Below are positions 31,699-41,061 of a DNA stretch of 64,000 nucleotides, one piece after another. The notes beneath the pieces were generated by a model. It was not told the DNA's origin and made no database searches. It saw only the letters and a list, made by a program, of their open reading frames with translations. The position numbers and the translations under genes are program-made. Each line of letters begins with the position of its first letter. Within the stretch, counting starts at the first letter, position 1. This DNA is from Micromonospora sp. WMMD961 (GTDB lineage: Bacteria > Actinomycetota > Actinomycetes > Mycobacteriales > Micromonosporaceae), in the NCBI RefSeq assembly GCF_029626145.1, contig NZ_JARUBJ010000002.1, positions 2,887,501 through 2,951,500 on the forward strand. The letters run 5' to 3'.

Positions 31699-32711
31699 TG
31701 ACCGCGCCACCCCTTGACCCGCCCGAGGCCGCCGCTGCGGCCACGGTCGACGGTGTGCCGCCCGCCGACCCCGCCACCACCGGGTTCACGGTGCGGCTGG
31801 CCAACTTCACCGGCCCGTTCGACCTGCTGCTGCAACTGATCGGCAAGCACAAGCTCGACGTCACCGAAGTGGCCCTGCACACGGTCACCGACGAGTTCAT
31901 CGCCTACATCCGGGCCATGGGCGACGACTGGGACCTGGACGAGGCCAGCGAGTTCCTGCTCATCGCCGCGACCCTGCTCGACCTGAAAGCGGCCCGGCTG
32001 CTGCCCTCCGCCGAGGTGGAGGACGAGGCCGACCTCGCCCTCCTGGAGGCCCGGGACCTGCTCTTCGCCCGGCTGCTGCAGTACAAGGCGTACAAGGAGG
32101 CGGCGGCGCACATCGCCGAGTTGGAGGCCGTCGGCGGCCGGCGCTACCCGCGCGCGGTCAGCCTGGAACCCCGCTACGCGGAGGCGCTGCCCGACCTGGT
32201 GCTCGGCATCGGCCCGCAGCGACTGTTGAAGCTGGCGGTGAAGGCGATGACCCCGAAACCGGTGCCGGAGGTGTCCATCGCCCACGTGCACATGGTCCGG
32301 GTCAGTGTCCGCGAACACGCGGCGATCCTCACCGCCCGGCTGCGCCGGGCCGGCACGGCCACGTTCACGCTGCTCTGCGCCGACTGCGAGGCGACCCTGG
32401 AGGTGGTGGCGCGCTTCCTCGCGCTGCTGGAGCTGTACCGGGAGGGCCTGGTGTCCTTCGTCCAGGAGCAGGCCCTGGAGGAGCTGACGGTGCGCTGGAC
32501 CGGCCCGGCCGACGGGGACACCGAACTGCACGTCGACGAGTACGCCGGCACCCCAGCCGTCCCGGAGCCGACGAGGGCTGAGCTGGCGGGGGCTGAGCCG
32601 ATGGGCACTGAGCCGGTGGGGGCTGAGCTGGTGGGGGCTGAGTCTGGGCCGCCGGGGGAGGCCGGCGGGCCGGACGGGACGGGGACCACGGAGGATGAGC
32701 GGGATGAGTGA
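31698..32711 (+). CDS. scpA: segregation and condensation protein A
   Basis: A 337-residue kleisin subunit that bridges the SMC ATPase heads with ScpB. The hallmark FTGPFDLLLQLIGKHKLDVTEV lies near residue 38 (only its ends are quoted: FTGPFDLLLQLI). A C-terminal winged helix carries FLALLELYREGLVSFVQ. The last 60 residues are a disordered tail encoded by a 15-bp tandem repeat. An in-frame GTG at 31680 is an alternative start. It overlaps scpB by eight bases. Confidence 0.92.
   Translation: MTAPPLDPPEAAAAATVDGVPPADPATTGFTVRLANFTGPFDLLLQLIGKHKLDVTEVALHTVTDEFIAYIRAMGDDWDLDEASEFLLIAATLLDLKAARLLPSAEVEDEADLALLEARDLLFARLLQYKAYKEAAAHIAELEAVGGRRYPRAVSLEPRYAEALPDLVLGIGPQRLLKLAVKAMTPKPVPEVSIAHVHMVRVSVREHAAILTARLRRAGTATFTLLCADCEATLEVVARFLALLELYREGLVSFVQEQALEELTVRWTGPADGDTELHVDEYAGTPAVPEPTRAELAGAEPMGTEPVGAELVGAESGPPGEAGGPDGTGTTEDERDE
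32576..32648 (+). repeat. 15-bp tandem repeat in the scpA tail
   Basis: Five units of a 15-bp repeat (consensus GGCTGAGCCGGTGGG) encoding a Gly-Ala-Glu-Pro/Leu-Val pentapeptide in the ScpA C-terminal tail. The last unit is shortened. It lies outside the kleisin core, so length changes should be tolerated. Confidence 0.85.
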
Positions 32712-33666
32712 CGAGCAACGTCGGGACTCGCTGGCCGACCAGGCCGCCGCCTGGGTCCCCCCGTGGGAACGCCCCCGCCCACCCGCGCCCGAGGCCACAC
32801 CCGACGACCGCGAAGTCCCGCCAGACGAGTCAGCCACGGCTCCAGGGCCGGACCAGGAAGATCTTGGAAGGAACGCGCCCCTCCAGGGGCCGGAACCTTC
32901 CAAGATCTCTCCCGGGCCGGGCGCGGGCGCCCGCGCCGGCTCGGGCTCAGGCGCGAGCTCCCGCGCGGGGGAGTCGGGGGAGTGGGGCGGGGGCGGGGTG
33001 GGGGAGGCTGCCCCGGAACCGGTTGCGGCGGCGGAGTCGGACGGGGCTCGAGACGTACCCCCTCGGCAGGCGGCCGGACGGCGGCGGGTGACGGCCGCGC
33101 CGGAGCCCGCACCCGAATTGTCCGACCCAGAGCTGCGCGGTGCCCTGGAGGCCATCCTGCTGGTGGTCGACGAGCCGGTCAGCGAACTGGTGCTGGCCCA
33201 GGTGCTGGAGCAACCCGTCGAACGGGTCGGCCCGGTGCTCGACGACATCGCCGCCGGCTACACCGCCGCCGGGCACGGGTTCGAGTTGCGCCGGGCGGCC
33301 GGCGGGTGGCGGCTGTACACCCGGCCGGAATACGCTACGTACGTCGAGCGGTTCGTTCTGGACGGGCAGTCCGTACGGCTGACCCAGGCGGCGTTGGAGA
33401 CGCTCGCCGTGGTCGCCTACAAGCAGCCGGTGACCCGTTCGCGAATCTCAGCCATCCGGGGTGTGAACTGCGACGGGGTCATCCGTACGCTGGTCACCCG
33501 CGGCCTCGTCGAGGAGTGCGGCACCGAAACGGACAGCGGGGCGTTCCTGTACCGGACCACCACGCTGTTCCTGGAGAAGCTCGGGCTGAACACCGTTGAC
33601 GAGCTGCCGCCCCTCGCACCCTTCCTGCCCGACGACGTAGAAGAGCTTGCTGATGCGACCCGATAA
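32704..33666 (+). CDS. scpB: segregation and condensation protein B
   Basis: A 320-residue ScpB. The two winged-helix domains are in the C-terminal half (LRGALEAILLVVDEPVSELV from about 140; LTQAALETLAVVAYKQPVTRS; VEECGTETDSGAFLYRTT). Residues 1-135 form a long disordered Pro/Gly/Ala-rich extension, absent from textbook ScpB (about 190 residues), and part of it is encoded by a palindromic element. The ATG at 32704 has GGAGG nine bases upstream, whereas ATG 32695 abuts the site. Confidence 0.92.
   Translation: MSDEQRRDSLADQAAAWVPPWERPRPPAPEATPDDREVPPDESATAPGPDQEDLGRNAPLQGPEPSKISPGPGAGARAGSGSGASSRAGESGEWGGGGVGEAAPEPVAAAESDGARDVPPRQAAGRRRVTAAPEPAPELSDPELRGALEAILLVVDEPVSELVLAQVLEQPVERVGPVLDDIAAGYTAAGHGFELRRAAGGWRLYTRPEYATYVERFVLDGQSVRLTQAALETLAVVAYKQPVTRSRISAIRGVNCDGVIRTLVTRGLVEECGTETDSGAFLYRTTTLFLEKLGLNTVDELPPLAPFLPDDVEELADATR
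32859..32908. repeat. 50-bp palindromic element inside scpB
   Basis: A perfect 13-bp inverted repeat, AGATCTTGGAAGG (32859-32871) and its complement (32896-32908), encloses a second inner inverted repeat GCCCCT/AGGGGC (32877-32882 and 32885-32890). It is AT-richer than its surroundings, lies in the disordered N-terminal linker of ScpB, and keeps the frame open. It looks like a small mobile palindrome that landed in a tolerant site. Confidence 0.65.
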
Positions 33667-34423
33667 CCGTTCCCCCAAACCCGACGCCCCCGTCTACGAG
33701 GGGGCGGAGCGCCTGCAGAAGGTGCTCGCCGCCGCCGGCGTGGGTTCCCGGCGCGCCTGCGAGGACCTGATCTTCCGCCGCCGGGTCACCGTGGACGGGC
33801 GGGTCGCCAAGCTCGGCGACAAGGTCGACCCGGCCACCGCCGTGATCCACGTGGACGGCGAGCGCCTCCAGGTCGACGTCCGGCTGGTCTACGTGGCGAT
33901 GAACAAGCCACGCGGGGTGGTCACCACCATGGCGGACGACAAGGGACGCAACGAGCTGGCCGAGTTCATCGGCAACCGGGTCGAGCAGCGGGTCTACCAC
34001 GTCGGGCGGCTCGACGCGGACAGCGAGGGCCTGCTGCTGCTCACCAACGACGGCACCCTCGCGCACAAGCTCATGCACCCGTCGTACCAGGTACTGAAGA
34101 CCTACCTCGCCGAGGTGGTCGGGCCCATCCCGCGCAACCTGAGCAAGCGGCTGCTGGCCGGCGTCGAGCTGGAGGACGGGCCGGTGACTGTCGACTCGTT
34201 CCGGGTGGTGGACACCCTGGGCAAGAGCGCCCAGGTGGAGCTGAGCCTGCACGAAGGGCGCAAGCACATCGTCCGGCGGCTGATGGACGAGGTCGGGCAC
34301 CCGGTCACCCGGCTGGTGCGTACCTCGATCGGGCCGATCCGGTTGGGTGACCTGCGCACCGGGCGGATCCGGCGGCTGACCAACGCGGAGGTCGCCGCCC
34401 TGTTCAACGCGGTGGGTGACTGA
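33653..34423 (+). CDS. rluB: RluB-family 23S rRNA pseudouridine synthase
   Basis: A 256-residue protein with an N-terminal S4 RNA-binding domain (ERLQKVLAAAGVGSRRACEDLI) and an RsuA/RluB catalytic domain. The catalytic Asp lies in VGRLDADSEGLLLLTNDG; KTYLAEV and EGRKHIVRRLM are further family motifs. It would isomerise a uridine in the peptidyl-transferase region of 23S rRNA. The ATG at 33653 overlaps the scpB 3' end by 14 bases; TTG at 33647 is a possible alternative. Confidence 0.92.
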   Translation: MRPDNRSPKPDAPVYEGAERLQKVLAAAGVGSRRACEDLIFRRRVTVDGRVAKLGDKVDPATAVIHVDGERLQVDVRLVYVAMNKPRGVVTTMADDKGRNELAEFIGNRVEQRVYHVGRLDADSEGLLLLTNDGTLAHKLMHPSYQVLKTYLAEVVGPIPRNLSKRLLAGVELEDGPVTVDSFRVVDTLGKSAQVELSLHEGRKHIVRRLMDEVGHPVTRLVRTSIGPIRLGDLRTGRIRRLTNAEVAALFNAVGD

Positions 34424-34476
34424 CCCCCGGTTCCGGGGTACGGCTGCCGGTAGGCTCCACCGACGGCCGGGACGCG

Positions 34477-34511
34477 GCCACCGGAGGGTGGCGTGGGTCG
34501 CCTCCGGTGGC
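34477..34511 (+). terminator. terminator after rluB
   Basis: A perfect 11-bp inverted repeat (GCCACCGGAGG at 34477-34487, complement at 34501-34511) with a 13-nt loop, about 55 bases after the rluB stop. A second perfect stem, GGGTCCGC/GCGGACCC at 34521-34538, follows at once and may act with it. Confidence 0.8.
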
Positions 34512-34621
34512 GGCGCGCGTGGGTCCGCCAGCGGACCCGGGCATGATTGATGACGATTGACAAACCGCTTGCGGCGCCGAATCACCGGGCGATCCGTGAG
34601 GTACGGGCTGAGGAGGACACG

Positions 34622-35302
34622 GTGGAGGAAAACGTACGGGCCGGGCGATGTGTGGTCGCTGTGGACGGGCCGTCCGGTTCGGGTAAGTCCACCGTGTCGC
34701 GGCGGCTCGCCGCCAGCATCGGTGCGCGCTACCTCGACACCGGCGCGATGTACCGGGCGATCACGTGGGCCGTGCTGCGCTCCGGCGTGGACCTCACCGA
34801 CGCCGCGTCGGTGACGAAGGTCGCCGGCGAGGTCGACCTGCGCATCGGCACCGACCCCCAGGGGTACGCCGTGACCGTCGACGGTGTCGGCGTGGAAGCC
34901 GAGATCCGGGGCGCCGAGGTGACCGGGGCGGTCTCCGCTGTCGCCGCGGTGCCGGCGGTCCGCGAGCTGCTGGTCGCCCGCCAACGCGAGATGATCGCCA
35001 ACGCTGGTCGGATGGTGGTCGAAGGCCGTGACATCGGCTCGGTCGTGGCGCCGGACGCCGACCTGAAGGTCTTCCTGACCGCCTCCGAGGCGGCCCGCGC
35101 CGCCCGGCGCAGCGCCGAGGACGCCGCCGACGTCGCGGCCACCGCCGCCGACCTGGCGCGACGGGACCGGCTCGACTCGACCCGCAAGGTCAACCCGTTG
35201 GCGCAGGCGCCCGACGCCGTGGTGCTCGACACCACCGAGCTGGGCATCGACGAGGTCGTGGCACGACTGAGCGACCTGCTCACCGAGCGGGGTGTGGCGT
35301 GA
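34622..35302 (+). CDS. cmk: (d)CMP kinase
   Basis: A 226-residue nucleoside monophosphate kinase converting CMP and dCMP to their diphosphates. The P-loop is VDGPSGSGKSTVSRRLA at about residue 14; LDTGAMYRAITWA, VVEGRDIGSVVAPDADLKVFL and RRDRLDSTRKVNPL follow, all family signatures. The GTG at 34622 is preferred over ATGs at 34547/34550 because it has an ideal AGGAGGA five bases upstream and gives the usual length. It acts in the same pyrimidine pathway as pyrG upstream and is followed closely by der. Confidence 0.93.
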   Translation: MEENVRAGRCVVAVDGPSGSGKSTVSRRLAASIGARYLDTGAMYRAITWAVLRSGVDLTDAASVTKVAGEVDLRIGTDPQGYAVTVDGVGVEAEIRGAEVTGAVSAVAAVPAVRELLVARQREMIANAGRMVVEGRDIGSVVAPDADLKVFLTASEAARAARRSAEDAADVAATAADLARRDRLDSTRKVNPLAQAPDAVVLDTTELGIDEVVARLSDLLTERGVA

Positions 35303-35351
35303 GCGGTGCGGTTGTTTTCCATGGCGGTCCGGAGCGCAGCGGAGGAGCGGC

Positions 35352-36758
35352 ATGAGTAGCGATCCAGGCGGGTGGGTCGAGCTGCGGGAGCCCGACGTCG
35401 CCGTCGAGGAACCGAGCGGCCCGCAGCCGGTGGTGGCCGTGGTCGGTCGCCCCAACGTGGGCAAGTCCACTCTGGTCAACCGGATCATCGGCCGCCGACA
35501 GGCGGTCGTCGAGGACGTCCCGGGTGTGACCCGGGACCGGGTGCCGTACGACGCGCAGTGGAACGGCCGGGCGTTCACCGTGGTGGACACCGGGGGCTGG
35601 GAGCCGGACGCGAAGGACCGCGCCGCGGCCATCGCGGCGCAGGCCGAGACGGCGGTCGTCACCGCCGACGTGGTGCTCTTCGTGGTCGACGCGATGGTGG
35701 GCTCCACCGACGTGGACGAGGCCGCGGTGAAGATGCTGCGCCGCAGCGCCAAGCCGGTGATCCTGGTGGCGAACAAGGCCGACAACAACTCCATCGAGAT
35801 GGAGGCCACCTCGCTGTGGTCCCTCGGCCTCGGTGAACCGTTCCCGGTGTCCGCGCTGCACGGGCGAGGCTCCGGCGACCTGCTGGACGCCATCCTCGCC
35901 GCGCTGCCGGAGGCACCGGCGATCGTGGAGAACCGTCCGCGCGGGCCGCGCCGGGTGGCGCTGGTCGGGCGGCCGAACGTGGGCAAGTCCAGCCTGCTCA
36001 ACCGGTTCTCCGGCGAGGAGCGGGCGGTCGTCGACTCGGTGGCGGGCACCACTGTGGACCCGGTGGACAGCCTGGTCGAGATCGGCGGACAGACCTGGCA
36101 GCTGGTCGACACGGCCGGGCTGCGTAAGCGGGTCGGCAAGGCCAGCGGCACCGAGTACTACGCCAGCCTGCGTACCGCCGGCGCGATCGAGGCCGCCGAG
36201 GTGGCCGTGGTGCTGCTCGACTCCAGCGAGCCGATCAGCGAGCAGGACCAGCGGATCCTGTCGATGGTGACCGAGTCGGGCCGGGCGCTGGTCATCGCGT
36301 TCAACAAGTGGGACCTGGTCGACGCCGACCGTCGGTACTACCTGGACAAGGAGATCGACCGGGAGCTGCGCCGCATCCCCTGGGCGATCCGGCTGAACCT
36401 GTCCGCGATGACCGGGCGTGCGGTGGACAAGCTGGCCCCGGCCCTGAACAAGGCCCTGGCCAGCTGGGAGACCCGGGTTCCGACCGCGCAGCTCAACCAG
36501 TGGCTGACCGCGCTGGTGCAGGCCACCCCGCACCCGGTGCGCGGTGGACGGGCGCCGCGCATCCTGTTCGCCACCCAGGCCGGTGTGGCGCCGCCACGGT
36601 TCGTGCTCTTCACCACCGGCCCACTGGACGCCGGCTACCAGCGCTTCGTCGAGCGCAAGCTCCGTGAGGAATTCGGGTACGAGGGCAGCCCGATCGAGAT
36701 CTCGGTCCGCCCGAGGAAGAAGCTGGGCCCCGGCGGCCGAGGCAAGGCACACGGCTGA
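35352..36758 (+). CDS. der: ribosome-assembly GTPase Der (EngA)
   Basis: A 468-residue GTPase with two tandem G domains and a C-terminal KH-like domain, acting late in 50S subunit assembly. First G domain: GRPNVGKSTLVNRI, DTGGWEPDA, NKAD. Second: GRPNVGKSSLLNRF, DTAGLRKRV, NKWD. The KH-like end is IEISVRPRKKLGPGGRGK. The ATG at 35352 follows a GGAGGAG site. It is the last gene of the conserved block. Confidence 0.95.
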   Translation: MSSDPGGWVELREPDVAVEEPSGPQPVVAVVGRPNVGKSTLVNRIIGRRQAVVEDVPGVTRDRVPYDAQWNGRAFTVVDTGGWEPDAKDRAAAIAAQAETAVVTADVVLFVVDAMVGSTDVDEAAVKMLRRSAKPVILVANKADNNSIEMEATSLWSLGLGEPFPVSALHGRGSGDLLDAILAALPEAPAIVENRPRGPRRVALVGRPNVGKSSLLNRFSGEERAVVDSVAGTTVDPVDSLVEIGGQTWQLVDTAGLRKRVGKASGTEYYASLRTAGAIEAAEVAVVLLDSSEPISEQDQRILSMVTESGRALVIAFNKWDLVDADRRYYLDKEIDRELRRIPWAIRLNLSAMTGRAVDKLAPALNKALASWETRVPTAQLNQWLTALVQATPHPVRGGRAPRILFATQAGVAPPRFVLFTTGPLDAGYQRFVERKLREEFGYEGSPIEISVRPRKKLGPGGRGKAHG

Positions 36759-36763
36759 CGTTC

Positions 36764-36807
36764 TGAGATAGCCGGATGGGAGATGTCCCTCCCCCCGGCA
36801 TTTCTCA
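36764..36807 (+). terminator. imperfect terminator after der
   Basis: A composite hairpin: outer arms TGAGA/TCTCA (36764-36768 and 36803-36807), then GCCGG/CCGGC, then GGGAG opposite CTCCC. Some internal mismatches are present. It begins five bases after the der stop codon. Confidence 0.6.
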
Positions 36808-36965
36808 ACCCCACCCTCCTAGGACGCTTTAGAGGGTGTGCGGTGGCCCGGCCGCGCGGTGTGCGGCGGTCCGGACGGTTCGCGACGCGGGTGGGGCCTG
36901 TGCGAAAGGCCCGCGACTACTGCGCTAAGCTTTAGCGGCTGTCGCGGTGGGAAACCACGCGAGGG

Positions 36966-37039
<74 letters not shown>

Positions 37040-37046
37040 CAGAGGA

Positions 37047-37082
37047 AAAGCCCTGACCAGCGGAAACGCTGGTCAGGGCTTT
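37047..37082 (+). terminator. tRNA-Pro terminator
   Basis: A perfect 16-bp stem (37047-37062 with 37067-37082) closed by a GAAA tetraloop, followed by a short T-rich stretch. It begins seven bases after the tRNA. Confidence 0.92.
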
Positions 37083-37152
37083 AAGTTTGTCTATGAGGTT
37101 TTGAACCGCCCCCCGAAAACCCCCCATTTACCGGGGTCGGCGACCAGGTTCG

Positions 37153-38250
37153 TCATCCCTGCGCATCGTTGGGCAATGCGCGTGTGGGACGTCGCCCGCG
37201 GTCGGTGCCGAGCCGCTCGAGGATGTCCGAGACGTCCGGGGCTTGGGCGGGCTTGGCGATGTAGTACGTGGCGGTGACCTCCTCGCTGGAGTGGCCGAGC
37301 TGCGCTGCGGCGCTTTTCGTGTCGGTCTCTTCCTTGATGAGGGTGGCGACGGTCTTGCGGAAGGTGTGGGGAGTGACCCAGGCGAGGTCGGTGTCGGCGC
37401 GAGCTTCACGCCACTGACGGCGGACGTTGTTGGGTGACAGCCAGGTGCCGCGTCGGGAGGCGAAGATTGCGTCGTGGGGGTTGTCGGCGGCGACGAGCTT
37501 GCGGGCCATGATCATGCCGACGGCGAACCGGGGGAGGACGACCATCCGCCAGCCGGCGTCGCTCTTGGTCCAGGGTTGGCGGAAGAAGCCCTGGCCCTTG
37601 ACGAAGACGAGCGTGCCGCAGATCGTCAGGGTGGGGCGTTCGGCGGCGAGGTCGAGGTCTTCCCATCGCAGGGCGAGGATCTCGCCGATGCGGGCGCCGG
37701 TAGCGAGCATCAGGTCGACGACGTCCGCCAGGTCGCCGCGGTCCGGGCTTCCCGGGGACGGGTCGCTGCCAGTCGCGGATAGCCGTCCGGACGGCCTGGA
37801 GATTCTCGTCAGTGAGGGCGACGACAGCGCGGCGGGGTTTACGGAGCCGGCCGGTGTCGCGTACCGGGTTGGTGGGGATCGCGCCGTGGCGCACCGCTAG
37901 GGCGAACATCTGGCTTAGGACGACCTTCGCGCCTTTGGCTGCCGAGGGCCGGTCCTTCGCGATGTCCCGCAGGAACCGATCCAGGCGCCCGACGCTGGCC
38001 TCTCTGATTCGGAGGTTGCCCAGGGCGGGCAGGATCGCGTTGCGAGTGCTGGTCTCATATCGCTGGATGGTCTGTGCTGCGATCCGCTCCTCGGTGGTGA
38101 TCTCTTCGATCCACAGGTCGGCGAGTGTGCTGACGCGGGTCTCCCGGGTGATCTCGTCGTCGTTGGGGGTGGTGCGGTCACGTAGGTTGACCTTCAGTGC
38201 CCGTTCAGCGGCCGGGCCGGTGCTTGAAACAGCACGTCGGCGTCCTTCTA
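37153..38250 (-). pseudogene. frameshifted tyrosine integrase facing tRNA-Pro
   Basis: Two reading frames together make one phage/AICE-type integrase. The N-terminal frame (about 38250 down to 37755) holds the SAM-like core-binding domain (TLADLWIEEITTEERIAAQT; LPALGNLRIREASVGRLDRF). The C-terminal frame (about 37745 down to 37153) holds the catalytic part: Arg in MLATGARIGEILALRWEDLD, HTFRKTVATLIKEE, LGHSSEEVTATYY with the nucleophile Tyr. The switch lies at 37747-37756, where dropping one base from a GGGAAG run restores continuity. The usual N-terminal beta region is also missing; a 19-codon ORF (38248-38307, starting MAKDQFRG) sits there instead. A broken integrase ending beside a tRNA indicates a decayed integrative element. 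Confidence 0.85.
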
Positions 38251-38409
38251 GCACCCGTGTTGTTTCGGCGCGTGGAAGCACGCGCCCCGGAACTGGTCTT
38301 TGGCCATGCCTACCCTCTGGGTCTCGTAGGCGTGGGCCGCCAGTCACCGACGGTCCAGTTGGGCTAGGTTCCTCACTTCGGTCGACGCCGGAGGACACAA
38401 TCTACGTCT

Positions 38410-39504
38410 ATGAGGATTGGACGGGTCGCCGTCGTCGCGTTTTCTGTGGCGGCTCTCGTGTTGGCGGGTGTCGCGGCGGTGTGGATGTTCGCTGGCGACG
38501 CGGCCGATAGTGCCCTTGTCGGTAACGCGAACGTTGTCGGTGGGGTCACGGGCCTCGTGGGCCTGGGGCTGGCGATCGTCACGACCGCACTGAGTTACCG
38601 GCCGAGGCGGGACACGGCGGACGAGGCAGTAGAAGGCTCGACGTCGGTACCCACGGATGCGGCGGTTGACCTGACCGCTGTGGTTGTGGCTCACCCCGCG
38701 CGATCAGATGGCGCACCGGCGTTGCCAATGCAGAAGGTGACCGGCGAGGCCGATGCCGGTCGGGCTCGTAGCGGTGCCGTGGCCGGGCATCTGTTCAGCG
38801 CTGACTGGCGTCCGATGCTGGGCGATGGCGACGAATATGCATTTGAGCCGACCGGTGAGGTCGCCATGGCGTCCGTCGAGGTGCCCGTACTGTCAGATTG
38901 GTTGGCAAGCGAAAGTCGGCGGCTGTCCGTCGCCGATGTTCCCGACTGGATGCGGCCGCAACTGCTGAGGCCCGTCAGGAGGGCACAGGACAAGCTTCGG
39001 AAGCTTGGCCCAGAATTGAGCTGGTTGGCTGGAGCCACGCGCCAGGCCAGGTACACCGACGCCGAGACGCGGCTGATTCTGGATCGGGCCCTTTCTCTGC
39101 AGGTCAACTACCTGCTGGCCCGTACCGAGTATCCGGTGCGGTCGATGTCCCTGGAGCCTCATGCTATGGCGGCCTTCACCTTCGGATACGCAGAGGAGGA
39201 CCTCGTCGAACTTGGCTTCGACGGCGGCAAGGGCGATGGTGGGTGCGTGGCGTCGGTGCCTCGTCGGATCCTGATGGAGTCGCCGGAGCTGATGGCGGTG
39301 GGTGAAGCTCTTGCACCCGCTGGCGCCTCAGCGTCCACGAAGCTCTTTACCGCCTGCCAGTTCGCCCAGGACTTCTCCTTCGTCGGACTCGTCGATCAAC
39401 GGCGTCTCTGGAAGGAGTTTGTCCTACCCCAGACATTCGTCCGGTACCCATTGGAGCGCTTGATCATGGACGTCGGCCGGATTCAGCGATTCGGCCTCCC
39501 CTGA
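38410..39504 (+). CDS. two-helix membrane protein, unknown function
   Basis: A 364-residue protein I do not recognise. Two transmembrane helices (about 7-28 VAVVAFSVAALVLAGVAAVW and 41-63) form a hairpin at the N-terminus. Residues 64-160 are a low-complexity linker, and 165-364 are a soluble, probably cytoplasmic domain, helical around SRRLSVADVPDWMRPQLLRP and ETRLILDRALSLQVNYLLAR. No catalytic motif is evident. GGAGGA lies 14 bases before the ATG, rather far. It is the only intact gene between the integrase remnant and the LtrA gene and is most likely cargo of the old element. Confidence 0.7.
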   Translation: MRIGRVAVVAFSVAALVLAGVAAVWMFAGDAADSALVGNANVVGGVTGLVGLGLAIVTTALSYRPRRDTADEAVEGSTSVPTDAAVDLTAVVVAHPARSDGAPALPMQKVTGEADAGRARSGAVAGHLFSADWRPMLGDGDEYAFEPTGEVAMASVEVPVLSDWLASESRRLSVADVPDWMRPQLLRPVRRAQDKLRKLGPELSWLAGATRQARYTDAETRLILDRALSLQVNYLLARTEYPVRSMSLEPHAMAAFTFGYAEEDLVELGFDGGKGDGGCVASVPRRILMESPELMAVGEALAPAGASASTKLFTACQFAQDFSFVGLVDQRRLWKEFVLPQTFVRYPLERLIMDVGRIQRFGLP

Positions 39505-39791
39505 GAGTGTCCTGGAGCCCGACTTCTCTTCGTGATCACGCCCGCTGTACCCCGGTCGGGTGACGAGACGGCATCTCGTTGAGCGCAGGTGACGAGGCTC
39601 GCTGAACTCTACCGGGCCGCGAGATCATCGGTTTCAGCTGACCGCTGTGCTGCGGGTGAAGAGGCTTGACAGAGGCTCATCCAGGTTTAAGGCTCCTCGT
39701 TTCCACGAGGGCTGCTCCGGCGACTATCGCGCCTCACGGTAGGGGTCTCGATCGCCACGCCTAACCGCCGCCTAACTGAACGGCGTTGGTA

Positions 39792-40943
39792 CTAGTCCGC
39801 CAGGGCGGCGCGTCGGAGCCGCCGCACGTCGGTGATCGTCATGCCGACCAGGACGGCCGCGCTCACGATCATGACGAGCCACGGGGCCAGCATGGTCAGC
39901 AGCGGCGTCGAGGCGAGTAGCAGCGCCAGCCAGGCCACGCGGGTGGGCGGGAGTTGGTCGAGGAGCACGTACTCCGAGCTCATCCGGCCGAGCACGTACA
40001 GGACCGGTCCCACGGTGAGGAGAGCGACCCAACTCGCCGGTGTGGTCCCCTGCGGGTCGTGCAGGACGAGGTCCACACCGCCGGACGTGGCGATGATGCC
40101 GGTAACGACGAAGGCGTAGATGTACGGGGCCAACAAGATCGAGGTGTGCGGACGCAGGTGCGCCGACCGGTCGACCAGCTTGTTGCTCTGTAACACGTAG
40201 AGTTGCCAGAACAGCAGCGCAATGACGACCGCGGTGAGGAACGCGACGGCACGGGCTGGGGTGTAGCTCGCGCGGCTGAATATCAACGTGGACATCAGTG
40301 CCAGCTCGCCGAGGGCGAGAATGGCGATCTGCTGGTAGCGCTCGCCGAAGTGCGTGCTCAACCGTGTGATGGGTAGCCGGCCCCGTCGAGGCGTCGGGTA
40401 GCGCAGTCCGGCGGCCAGGTAGTCGACAGCGAGCGCGCCGGCCCACAGGCCGGTGCGCCACGCGGGTCCGGCGAACCCGCCGGCGAGCCACAGGATCCCG
40501 GAGAGGACGAACCAGAAGAGGACGCGTTCCTCCCGGGCGTGCGCACGGCGTGGGCGCAGCGCGACGATCAGCAGGATCCCCCGGAGCAGATGAATGCCGA
40601 CGTACGCGCCGGCGAAGAGCAGCCCGCGCCCGCCGTAGGCGGCCGGTACGGCGACCGCCATCAGGGCCACGCCGAACACCGTGCCGGCGACCACCGCCTG
40701 GACCGCCCGGAGTTGGGGATCGTAGAACTCGGTGGCGTTCACCGTCACCGACCAGGTCCACCAGGCGGCCAGCAGCAGGATGAGGGTCTGTCCCAGGCCG
40801 CCCCAGCTCGGATTCCGAGCGAACTGCATGGAGAGCTGCGCGAACACGGCGACGTAAAAGACGTCGAAGAACAGCTCCAGGAGCGTCGCCCGATTCGACG
40901 ACTTGGGGCTACGTCGCGGCCCGGTCGGCTCTGTGCTCGTCAT
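39792..40943 (-). CDS. LtrA-like (low temperature requirement) membrane protein
   Basis: A 383-residue polytopic protein with about ten to twelve helices. The family signature LELFFDVFYVAVFAQLS is near residue 22, and FGERYQQIAILALGE at about 205 is the second conserved segment. LtrA was named from a Listeria gene needed for growth in the cold; its biochemical role is unknown. The 287-bp gap downstream (39505-39791) holds only a small CCTCGT/ACGAGG hairpin at 39695-39710, possibly a terminator. A 7-bp inverted repeat at 41062 lies upstream and may be its operator. Confidence 0.85.
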   Translation of the reverse strand: MTSTEPTGPRRSPKSSNRATLLELFFDVFYVAVFAQLSMQFARNPSWGGLGQTLILLLAAWWTWSVTVNATEFYDPQLRAVQAVVAGTVFGVALMAVAVPAAYGGRGLLFAGAYVGIHLLRGILLIVALRPRRAHAREERVLFWFVLSGILWLAGGFAGPAWRTGLWAGALAVDYLAAGLRYPTPRRGRLPITRLSTHFGERYQQIAILALGELALMSTLIFSRASYTPARAVAFLTAVVIALLFWQLYVLQSNKLVDRSAHLRPHTSILLAPYIYAFVVTGIIATSGGVDLVLHDPQGTTPASWVALLTVGPVLYVLGRMSSEYVLLDQLPPTRVAWLALLLASTPLLTMLAPWLVMIVSAAVLVGMTITDVRRLRRAALAD

Positions 40944-41061
40944 CGGTCCGCCGTTCCCGGCGCGCCCTCTGCCGACGCTTCCGCGCGAGGTCGTGACGAT
41001 CCCGAGGCGACGCCGTGAGACCCAACGCCGAGGGCTTGTCGCACACGGCGATCAACGAGCG

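Noticed and set aside
34557..34585. TTGACA at 34557-34562 as a -35 box for cmk
   Set aside because: The best-placed -10 hexamer, AATCAC, does not fit TANNNT, so no promoter is claimed.
39667..39695. TTGACA at 39667-39672 as a promoter in the gap after the two-helix membrane protein
   Set aside because: No TANNNT box lies at 16-18 bases and no gene starts downstream on that strand.
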